A stretch of DNA of 64,000 nt from Plutella xylostella (lineage: Eukaryota; Arthropoda; Insecta; Lepidoptera; Plutellidae): positions 3,799,501 to 3,863,500 of the forward strand of contig NC_063982.1 of assembly GCF_932276165.1 (NCBI RefSeq), given 5' to 3'. The position numbers and the translations under genes are program-made. The notes under the pieces are model-generated. The model saw nothing but the letters and a program-made list of their open reading frames with translations. It ran no database searches and was not told where the DNA came from. Below, piece after piece: positions 46,462 through 58,400 of the stretch. Numbering within the stretch: position 1 is the stretch's first letter; each line of letters starts with the position of its first letter.

Positions 46462-49400
46462 ATGTTTGGAAGCAGAAGTGTTTTCTTTTTTAGTCTATTC
46501 GCGATGGCAGCGATTCTTGACGGCCAGACCTTGGATGGTGAGTAAAGTGAAAGGAGTTTTTTACCTCTTTAGGAGTTGTATTGTACCTCTTTGTATTCGC
46601 GTGTTGTATAAGATACACTGCTGAGAATTATGCAAAAATGTTTGAAGATAACGAATGATTGTTGTTTGAATAGACCTTAGCTGCTATGGTGTAAGAGCTG
46701 CCAGCTATAGCTGCCAAAAATTTAATGTTTTGTAAATATTATGTACAAAAATATGGATTAATGTTCAAGCAATCATTTCACTCTACCACAGATACTAAAT
46801 ATGTTCTCTACATAGATAGGATTATTTACGTTAAAATAGCTAGACAACTTTATAATGGTACTGTCAGTTTCAAACCTGAGAACGTCAAGTTAGTATATCT
46901 TCTGAAATGAGAAACTGGAATTAAGTCAACACCATGCTGAAACTAATAATTACATACATATATAGCTCACGACTGTACTCCCCGAAGGGGTAGTCTTAGG
47001 TGAATCGCATTGCGAGTCACCCGCTTTTCGCTGTACATATTTTGTACTCACGTGATAGGTCGCGAGCCGTATCGCCGTTTTTGAATGAGTACAATGCACT
47101 GAAGTTGTCGGGTAAGTGGCAACCCGACTGTCAGATGTTTTCAAGCCGCCCGAAGGTTTCTGACTAGGCTTAACGACTGCTGCCGAAACAGCAACCGGGA
47201 CCCACGGCTTAACGTGCCGTCCGAAGCACAGAAGCGTCCAGAACTAATAATAATTACCTATTAAATATGATAAATTATACATATTATGGGAGCTGAGTAA
47301 GTTAGTACCTATATGTACAAAAAATAAAAAAACACGCACTCACGCCTTGTACTAATGTACTCCCTTGCGGGGTAAACAGAGGTGCATTGCTGCACCCACT
47401 TTTCGCCAGAGTGTTATGTTAGTCCCAATGTGATAGGGGGCGGGCCTATTGCCATTTTACGGGCACATCCAAGACCCGAGAACAAATATCTGTGTTTAAA
47501 CGAATCTGCCCCAGCCGGGAATCGAACCCGAGACCATCGGCTCAGTAGTCAGGGTCACTAACCACTACGCCATTCGGTCGTCCATTTGTACAATATAATA
47601 ATATTATATTTTCTTTAATGAGCAAGGTGAAACCTCGGTGAAAAACCTTTGCAACCGGGACTGGGTTTGCAACATTAAATATTGTACAGTATTACCGAAA
47701 ATCCTGGGACTTAAGCGCTTCAGTCAATGTACGAAATTTTAACTACATACTTAACCACTGGACCGCTCGTATTTTTTTTTCTTTTTGTGGTTACTCTTTG
47801 TAGCCAATAATGGCAGCTATGTTCATGATTTCCAGTTAATCATTAATTGATTTGTGATCATCATCATCATCACGTTTGTGATAAGTAATTAGTTTTTAAT
47901 TAAGAAGTATTATATTTTTTGAAAGAGGTTAAAATATGTGGTTATAAGAATTTTTATAAAGTATTTATACATATAATTACTCCCTATTTGACTCTACCTT
48001 ACAGGTAATCTTTATTATTTCATATTTATTATGCATATACATAGCTATGATTGACTTACATGTTTGATAGCTATAGATGGACTTTGTATGTTTTAAAGGG
48101 ATTTCTTCCAGACCACCAATGGAAGAAGAGATATCGCTGCCCGGAACACATGTATTTTTTTTATAAACGTAGGGTTTTTTTAGATCATTATAATGAATCA
48201 TACGGTTCGTATAATATTTGGCAAGGTAAACAAGATCATTATTTTTATCATGGTACAAACATAAAATCGTGTTTTAAATTATTTCAATCCAAACATCTGA
48301 TAGAGGTCAAGAAATAACAAAATGCATTTTTTTATCTTCCTTATCATTGATTCCTTCTTATATGAATTATATTTGGAATTCCTTATCTCCACACTTAGCA
48401 GGTGGGTTGAAGATGGTAGTATTAGACTTGGCAAAGATCATATTTTATAGTAAATTCAGTTAGTAAACAAATTTGTGATCACAAAATACAAGAGCGTGTT
48501 AAAATCGTGCTTGCTGTCGTATTACTATTTGTCCCTGTTCCTTTTTACCACGTTCTAAGCATTTTTTTTTCAAAATGCGTTTATTCAAAAGTATCGGAAA
48601 ATAACTGAGATAAATTCAGTAATATGTGTAAGAACTCATGGCTTAGAAATTGTAGAACTTACTTTTAGGTGTGCGTTGAATTCTTTTGTATTGAGTACTT
48701 ACATAATACATTAATATTATACGAGTAAAACAGTATACACATACACAATAATACACATATCTGTTTAGTAGTTAATTAAAATAGTATTAATAATTTGGCA
48801 CCGTAATCCTATGTTAAAGTAAAATATTCTTTACGGATTATTTTTATTCCATTCCTGTAGGTCTGTAAATGATTTTTCCTGGTTTCAGACTGCTTTGAAA
48901 TTATGCACATAATTTCAGAGAGTGTATGCAATAAATGATTGAGTGTATTGAATTGAAATTCGTATGGCACAGAACCTTCATGCAGACTTTGTGAAAGAGG
49001 GCCTTTATTTAATATGGGGTTTCGTTTGCCGATCGATTCCACTGTGAGATTCTCCTAACTACCGTTTTTCGAAAAATATATTAGTAGTTACAGTACAACT
49101 AAACATTTTAACTTCCAATGACAGCATTTTAAGGTCGGCCATTTATTTTGGGCGTTTGGTGAGAACGCACGCTCTGGTTGCTCGTAATGCCATTGTTTTG
49201 TAGTTTCTAGTTATTGGGTCAGGGGTTAATAATACGCAAACCTATGTTTCAGAGCGGTGCTGCTCCACGACTCTAAATAAAATTTTATTCTATTCTATTC
49301 TATTCTATTCTATTCTAAATAGTTGTATTAAACGTGCCGATTGCACGACAGCCCTTGTTAGTTAGTTTTTGGTCAGAATAGATTAACCTATATAGAGAGT

Positions 49401-52400
49401 ACTCCTTTGTACTGCGCACACACTTGGGCACTATAATCTACTCCTGCGTACATGGCTGATCTCAAATGAGATTGGCCGTCGTGGTCGAAATTCGACTAGG
49501 AGGACATTATTAAGATTAACCATCCAGGGGCTAGTATAATTTTGCCCTAGGTACCTATAACAAATCCTTATAATTATATTAATAATATGTAGGTATACGA
49601 GTAGATTTTTTTATAAACGAATGGTTTACTATCATAACTGAGGGTGGTATTCATTACGAGACCGATCTCAATAACGAACTCAAGGGCAATCTTAGCTGTT
49701 GCAAACTCAAGATACGGATACCATGTGGCTATGTGTCAAACGCCTTAAAAATGGGTCAAATAGTAGTGGTTACTCCAATCATACAACCACAAAATGGTTT
49801 ATTCTTCTACTTACCTAAAGTCAGTTTTCTTTAATTAGATACTAAATTGACAGATTCTGAACGGTTCACAAACAGCCGATTTCAAAATCTGTGAATGTAG
49901 TATCTGAGATTAAAAAACAGACCTAAAAAACGACCGTTAGAAGATTTGTACAGACATCTAAATGAAGACAAGAAACTACTAGGTATACAGGGTGTTGCAA
50001 AAAGGGTATACTAAGCCGAAACCTACATGTGCAGCATGGTATATCTAAGCCTGAAACTGAAATCAGAATTTGAAAATTCGCGAAAAAAAAAATTCATTTT
50101 CCATAGAAACTTTGTTGGTCACGTGACTTTTTACTCAGGAAAATATTTTTTTTTTTTCGCGAATTTCCAAATTCTGATTTCAGTTTCGGGCTTAAATATA
50201 CCATGCTGCACATGTAGGTTTCGGCTTAGTATACCAACTTTGCAACACCCTGTATACCTAGTAGTTTCTTGTCTTCATTTAGATGTCTGTACAAATCTTC
50301 TAACGGTCGTTTTTTAAGGCTACTTACTTATGAAGTAAAATGTTATATTTTTGTCACGAAGCCTCACTGAGGTCAGTGTGAGTTCTCGAACCACCCGTCT
50401 GTAACCCATCTCGACCGTAAAATCACTTTGACTTTATTTTAGGTACTCTATTGTAACTACATACTACCTTGTAGTAGGTAAAATTGACACAAAAAGTAAC
50501 AGTGGCTGTAATATTGTTGAATACCCTATGACGTATTTTCGGACACGTACACATTTTGTTTACTTTATCCTAGCTCTCTGAAAGTAGTATGGTCGTATTA
50601 GTCGTGTCTTTAAACACCATACTAAAATTCTTGGTAAAACCAGTACTACAGTACCAGTAGACGACCGAATGGCGTAGTGGTTAGTGACCCTGACTACTGA
50701 GCCGATGGTCCCGGGTTCGATTCCTGGCTGGGGCAGATATTTGTTTAAACATAGATATTTGTTCTCAGGTCTTGGATGTGCCCGTAAAATGGCAATAGGC
50801 CCGCCCCCTATTACATTGGGACTAACATAACACTCTGGCGAAAAGTGGGTGCAGCAATGCACCTCTGCCTACCCCGCAAGGGAGTACATTAGTACAAGGC
50901 GTGAGTGCGTGTGTAACCAGTACTACACTCACGGGCAAAGAAACAGTTCCACTTAGGCCCGGGTCTCCTATTTACGCCTTAGGTCGCGTCCAGCGTCACG
51001 CCGTAGGCTGCGTCACGATGCTCACTACATCTAAGCGCCAACGTCGGCGTGTGAGGGAGACCGCATCAGTACATTTCTATAGTGAGCATCGTGACGCGGC
51101 CTACGGCGTGACGCTGGTCGCGACCTACGGCGTAAATAGGAGACCCGGGCCTTACAAAATGCAGACACCAAACGGTCCTAATATTTTTTATATTTAATCG
51201 GAAATTTAAGCAAAATGTTTGTGTTTCGAGTTGCTAATATTCTGATAAGCCGCTAAATGTCCTGAAATATTGCAGAAGGCGTCATTAAATTAGTTTTTTC
51301 CGTTTAGGAGCATTTTGGTGATTTTCTCAATTGAACTTTTTCCTTGCCTGAGAGTGTATCATGTCATCTAGATAGCTCACTTCCACATCTGTCCCCCAGA
51401 TCTCTCCGGCCCAACCCATGGCAAGGTGGTAGTCTGCTACGTGGCCACCTGGGCAGCCTACCGACCAGAACTGGGCAAGTTCGAACTGGACAATCTGGAC
51501 CCGGGGCTGTGCACGCATCTGGTCTACTCTTTTGCTGGGCTGGATGAACATGCAAATATTATTAAGAGTCTTGGTAAGTTTATATAGGTACCTACGAAGA
51601 GAAAAGATACATAATTGCTTCTTAGAGTGATTTTGAAAAAAATATGCTCTTGAAGAATATTTTATTATGAACAATTAAACCTAAACCTATATTTATTATC
51701 ATAATCGTTAAGAGCATGGATAATATCTGCTCAGAATGTGTCGGAAGTATTCATAGAATTACGATGATAATTAATTCTATTGACACTATGTACCTACTAT
51801 ATTCTATATCCAAACTCTCGTGATCGATGTATTGAAATACATGACATATGTGTGAAAACATTTAATTGGCTATGTATTTTTAATCGTAATTTCTTATGTA
51901 TAATGTTTAGCTGTAAGTTTTCCTCTGAATAAATAAATAAATGAAAGTAACTCATAACCGGTATTAAATGGTTTTACGTGAAGTTAAAGGGTATGTTTGT
52001 AAGTACTTATCTAAACATAAACCTTTATGAGTCATGCTGTGGGTGAATCAGGACTGATGCAGGCATTACATTCAATGAGTCATTAATTCTAAACAGACAG
52101 ACCGGACTGAGTTTATTCATTGTAATTGTATTTTTCAGACCCCTGGCAAGACTTGGAGAAGGATTACGGCAAGAATGGATTCAAACGGCTGGTGGCACTC
52201 AAGCAAAGATACCCTCATTTGAAGGTTAGAGAAAACTAGTTACAGCTTCTAAGTGCCAATTTCTCCATAGTCGGTTAGAGCATAACCAGGTATTAGTGGT
52301 TGACTTTTGACACATCTGTCAAGAATTTTATATGGACATGACGTATTCTATTCTATTCTATTCTGATAGGGGGTGAAGTTCCTGTACGTCGCTCTCTCGA

Positions 52401-55400
52401 GTGGAACCTTTGTACATATCCCCTTGATTTCAGCTCAGCCAGCCTAGCTCCCGAGTAAACTGGAGTAGCAGGCCTGGGTGTTGTAATAGGCGAGGAGAAT
52501 ATGGAGATGACGTATAATTGATTAACCATCCCTGGTCGGTTAGATAACCGACTATGGCCGATAAACCTTTGACTGACATAAACATCTGACTGATCCACAT
52601 ACCGCATATACCTGGTCCTTCCTCATCCAACCACTACTGGCTACTTCGTTTTCCTGACCTCCCGTCTAGGAAATCTTAAGATTGCATTTAGTATCGTGCT
52701 TTGGGAGAGGCCTTCGTCCACCAATAGACTGCTATAGGTTAAGTATCCATTTTTTAAAATTGTACAGGAGACATAAAAAACTGTTTTACGCATTGTGAAC
52801 ATTGAGAGAGAACGAGCGCAACAATGGCCGTTTTTCCAAAAGAAAGGTCTTTTGACATAGGCAATTCTTATTAAATTTAAATCTAATCCTTGTTCTCAGG
52901 TAACGATAGCCATCGGCGGGTGGAACGAGGGTTCCCTCAAGTACTCCCTGATGGCCGAGGATCCAGAAAAGAGGAGCAAGTTCGTCAAGAGCGTCATGCT
53001 GTTCTTAGAGTGAGTTGATATAAAATAAGTATGTTGATTTTGTTTTGGTTGATTCTTGTGGAACCGAAACACTATAAAAATCTATTATGTCTCGTGTCAC
53101 CACGGAGTTCAGTTTGAAGGGTTAAAGGGAGGGTGGGGAGGAGGGGGAGTTGGGTTTCGAAGGGTTAAATCCACAAAAGACCGGTATTAATTTTGGGCAT
53201 TTAGGGGAAACTTCGTTGAGGCAATACAGTTGTATATTATCAGCATTTACTCACTGTACACTAGAAACTACATAAATTCATTCTGATAACACCACGTCTA
53301 ATTGTTAATCTTGTGGCCCTACCAGTTATGGCTTGAATCTTGCGCATGTTAATAATAAAACTTTACCACATTTAATTCCAGTATGTTCAAGTTCGACGGT
53401 CTGGATCTCGACTGGGAGTACCCGGCGAGAAGAGATGGCAGACCCATAGACAAAGTCAACTATGTCTCCTTGGTCAAAGTAAGTTCATTCAAATAAATCA
53501 CTAACTTCTCTCTCATTCCTCGTCATCTTAGGCATGCCTCCTGGTCCTCCCGAGCTGAATCCACTTAAAGTCACCTATCGCATAGGGTGCACTATATATG
53601 AAGCCCCTTGTACCTGGCATACGTCTAGGAAGCCCTGTACAGTCAGCGTCTGACAACCTAAGCTGACTGACCAATGTCGAGTTGCAAAAAGGAACTTTTA
53701 GCTAATGTGGACATTAAATCCATGCGTGTCTCTTTCTGCCCGTATACTGTCAAAGCCAGGTAGCATCTTAAAGTTACTTTCTGCAACTATTATTTTTATT
53801 AAAAACAGGTAACCAGAAGTAGTAGACTAAAAGTAAGAAAATAGGTAACCCATATCCAGCAAAACCCTCATTGAAAAGCTACAAACTTCTAAAACAAAAC
53901 TAACCCTGAATTCCAGGAGCTCAAAGAAGCGTTCGAGCCCAAAGGCTACATCCTCACAGCGGCCCTCGGGGCTGGTAAAGAGACTATGGATGCGGCATAT
54001 GAGCTGTCCAAGCTCAGCAGATACCTGGACTTCATCCACATGATGTGCTACGACTACCACGGCACGTGGGACGGCGTGGTGGGCGCCAACGCGCCGCTGA
54101 CGGGGCTCAGTGAGGAGGACGTGCTTAGCATTGTGAGTAGCCTTTTGTTTCCCTAGTTAGTTAGTTTGCTGCTGACATCTGAGTCCGCGTGTTTCTATGG
54201 TGAACATAGATCTGTCTCAAGGAGCGTCACAACCTGCCCTTGGTATTCCTCATTCAACCTCTGCCAGATTCTTACACAAATGTAAGATCTTCGGGTGAAC
54301 AATGCGGTATCCTTCCTTTTGAAATCATTGGGTTTCTACCACAGAATATTAGCAGCGTCGCTAACTTCTCAAATCTGACGTAACTTGTAGGGACCTGACA
54401 AATATTTGACAGCCAAGCGTCTGCTTATGGATTGTTCGGTGATGGTAATGTACGATGGTGTTTTGGCTGTTTCTGACATCGACCAGAAAACTTGCTACAT
54501 TTTTAAAGGTATATAGAGCTCTCGGATCTGGTAAATGCGCTCTTATGAGCTGTCCAAGCTGAGCAGATACCTGGACTTCATCCACATGATGTGCTACGAC
54601 TACCACGGCACGTGGGACGGCGTGGTGGGCGCCAACGCGCCGCTGACGGGGCTCAGTGAGGAGGACGTGCTTAGTATTGTGAGTAGTCCTTTGTTTTCTC
54701 AGTTAGTTTGCTGCTGACATCCGAGTCCGCGTGTTTCTATGGCTGCTGAACATAGATCTGTCTCAAGGAGCGTCACAATCTTCTGTCCTTGGCTTTCCTC
54801 ATTCTAGCCAGCTGCTGACACAAATGTAAGATCTTCGGTTGAACAGTGGGGTTACCACCACCGAACATTAACAATCCTTAATCATGGATTGCTACTTATG
54901 GATTGTTAATTGCTATTGTATCTGTCATGGTACGGTAGCAATTCGGAGAGTGTCCCAAGCTTGTGCCTGTTTCTGATATCGACCCGAAAACTCGCTGCAA
55001 TAAAGGTATACAGCGGTGTAAAGAACTCTCGGAGCTGGTAAAGAGACGATGGACGCGGCTTACGAGCTGTCCAAGCTGAGCAGATACCTGGACCTCATCC
55101 ACATGATGTGCTACGACTACCACGGCACGTGGGACGGCGTGGTGGGCGCCAACGCGCCGCTGACGGGGCTCGGTGAGGAGGACGTGCTTAGTATTGTGAG
55201 TAGCTTTTTGGTTCTTTCAGATAAGTAACCAGCGTATTCAGCCAATAATCGTCTACTGGTGGTATACATAGGTTTTTACCAAGGAGCGCTACATTACTCA
55301 ACTCAACGAAAGCGTAGATTGGCAGGCCTTTTACACCTGTCCAATCAGAAGCGTGGACGATGATGCCAAAAGTATAATTAACACATTATACAATAAAATT

Positions 55401-58400
55401 CAAATATGCTTTCCTCTACGTACCACGACGATACGAGCACAGTGTGATCAATGGGTTTCAGAGGAAATACTCAACACAAAGAGAACTATTTTTGACTTGC
55501 TGGAGCTAAACTCAAAACTTGACGACCCAGACCTTCATAGGCTGGTGAATATTTACACTGACAAATACAAAATAATGTTGACACGTGAACGGACGAGTCA
55601 TTTGTCTAACAAAATTAGTGACAGTGAAAATAAGTGCAAGGCGATGTGGCAGGTAGTGAACGAGGAACTAGGACGCCATTCTCGGACCTCGGTCGACTTC
55701 ACGGACCTTGTGAAGACGCCAGAGGGGTGCAAATACGCCTCAAAAGTGGACCTCCTCACCGCAATGAACAAGCGTTTTGTTGAGGCTGCCACGGAGTGCA
55801 ACGCTCCAAAGGCAGACCTCCTGATGTCCTGCGCGATGTTGGGCTCCGTGCGCGGCCCACTAGACCGATCTCTGCGGTTCAGGCTCTTTACGCCGCGGGA
55901 AGTCTATGTCATCATTACTAGGCTGATTCCACCTAAACCTAGTAAAGATATTTATGATATGTCCTGCGACCTAATGAGACTGATCGCACCGTCGGTCTGT
56001 ACCACGCTGGCTGCTCTCTATAACCGATGCATACGCGAGGGGATATATCCCGTGTCCCTTAAGCGCGTAAAAATTTCACCAATTTTTAAGGGCAAAGGGA
56101 AAAAAGAGGACGGGAACGCGTATCGCCCTGTTGCTATTATCCCAGCTCCTGCAAAAGTTCTAGAGAGCGGCATCAGCGCGCGGCTCACGGAGTTCCTCAA
56201 CGACGCGGACGTGCTGACCGAGCGGCAGTACGCGTACCGAGCGGGCCGGTCCACCACGGACCTGACGCGCGAGGTGGTGTGGCAGGTGCTGCGCGCGCGC
56301 GACGCCAACCGGCATGTCGCTGTCCTATGCTGCGACCTATCGAAAGCTTTCGATGTGGCTGATCACTCCATCGTCACGGCCAAACTGGAGCACTATGGGG
56401 TCAGGGGACCTGCCCTCAATCTCCTTAACGACTTCATGTCAGATAGACAACAAGTTGTGGTGGGAGAGAGAGGGCTGGTTAGGTCACTCGAGATGGGAAC
56501 TGAGATCGGGGTTCCGCAAGGTTCGTCGGTCTCCAACATTATATTTTCCCTACTGATGAATGACCTACCTGATTCCATACCTGACGCTCACGTGACGATG
56601 TATGCTGATGACGTTGCAGCGACTGTCACTGGAAGCTCAGTCGAAGACCTGGAGGAGCGGCTGTGTGTAGTTGCCGGGCAGCTAGCTAAATGGTTTCGAA
56701 TCAATGGCTTAGCCTTGAATCCGAAGAAAACTCACCTGATGCACTTTAACCTGGCAGGTAGACGCGGTCGCCCACTCCAGGTGACACTTGACAACGAGAC
56801 CTTGTCGCAAGTCAATGAGACCTGCTTTCTAGGGTTCAGACTGGACAGCGGCCTGTTCTGGGATGCGCACATCGACTGGCTGTGCGGCCGACTCGGGGGC
56901 GCGTGCTTCGCGTTGTCGCGGCTCGCAGCCACCATCCCGAGTGAGGTGGTGAGATCGTGCTACTTTGCCACGATCCAGTCACTCCTCACATATGGGATCG
57001 AGCTGTGGGGCCGCGCGGCTGACTGGCACAGGGTATTCGTCATGCAGAAAAGAGCAGTGCGTGCTATAGCCCGAGTTCGATGCGATGAGTCGGCACGTGA
57101 CCATTTCATCGCGCTCAATCTGCTGACGGTACCCTCCTTGTACATACTGCAGGTAGCCTTGTTTGTCAGGAAAAATCTGCAGTTGTACAAGCAAAGCCAA
57201 AGAGCAAGACGCGCGGGGCAGCTGCTCGCCGTCCAGCACCGGCTGGCGAGGTGCGCGCAGTCCGTGCACGTGTGTGGCCCGGAGGTCTACAACGCTTTAC
57301 CTACTGAGATCAAGGATGCGCCGTCACTGCCAGCTTTTAAACAATGTCTAAAAAGGTGGCTTGTCCAGCACGTCTTCTACACTGTGGGTGAATTCATTAG
57401 CAGGAAGACTTAAATTATATTAGATTTTTTGTATTCTTTACTTATAACTACTGACATGTATATTCTTTTATTTTTTTATTTTTGACATTTTATTATTGTA
57501 TAATTTACCATTGACTATCGTATTTGAATTTTGTACTACTAAGTACATTTAAATGTTATGTTACTATTTCATTTTAATTTAGGTATGACTTTATTTTTTA
57601 TATTATTATTATTTTATTTATTTTTTCCCTGACATGTAATGAATATTATGAATAATAAATACAATACAATACAATACAACATTCAACCTCTGGAAGATGC
57701 ATGTCTAAGGTAGCAGCTAGGTCCAGCGATCCATCCAGTCTCTCAATATCGTTCGTGGTATCTATTTAAGTACGCGCAAAACCCTTCCTTCATTGGAAGG
57801 AGACCCGTGCCCCAGCAGTGGGGACGTGATAGGTCGTGTTGATGACAGTTATTATATATGATATTTTAAGGCCATCATGACGGTCCAATTTATTTGGGTG
57901 GTTGGGCTTGTTATTACTATAGTAGTAATATTTATAAGGCAATACCTATCATTAATATCAATTCTTCTTCCAGGAATACACAATCAAGTACATGCTGTCG
58001 CACGGAGTGAGTCCGTACAAGATGGTGCTGGGTCTACCGATGTACGGCAGGAGTTTCGTCCTGACCGACCCAAGCACTAAGGACATCATCTTCGGAAAGA
58101 CTCCAGCCCAGAGCCAAGGGTTCAAGGGGCCTTACACGAGAGAGGCTGGGTTCTTGGGTTATAACGAAGTAAGTATAATTGTATAAGTATAACATTACCT
58201 CAAATAATCAGTTAATCACGTCTTTGACTAATAATGACGTAGTGAGGCTGATATATAGAGACGTATTTCTGAATTCACTTCTAGCCAGTGCTATTTTGTT
58301 AGTCCTTTGATTAAATTTTTATACCAGAGATCTGATATGCAGCTATGATGATGATGTGAAAAGAGCTATACAACTATCATGTGAAAGAAATCCATTCCCA

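Noticed and set aside
48051..48317. Plus-strand frame of 88 codons in chitinase intron 1
   Set aside because: Tyr- and Phe-rich from AT composition; no splice sites in phase with the chitinase exons.
53827..55123. Three similar minus-strand frames starting MVVVAHHVDEVQ
   Set aside because: They are the antisense of chitinase exon 6 and its two copies, so their mutual similarity only reflects the exon triplication.
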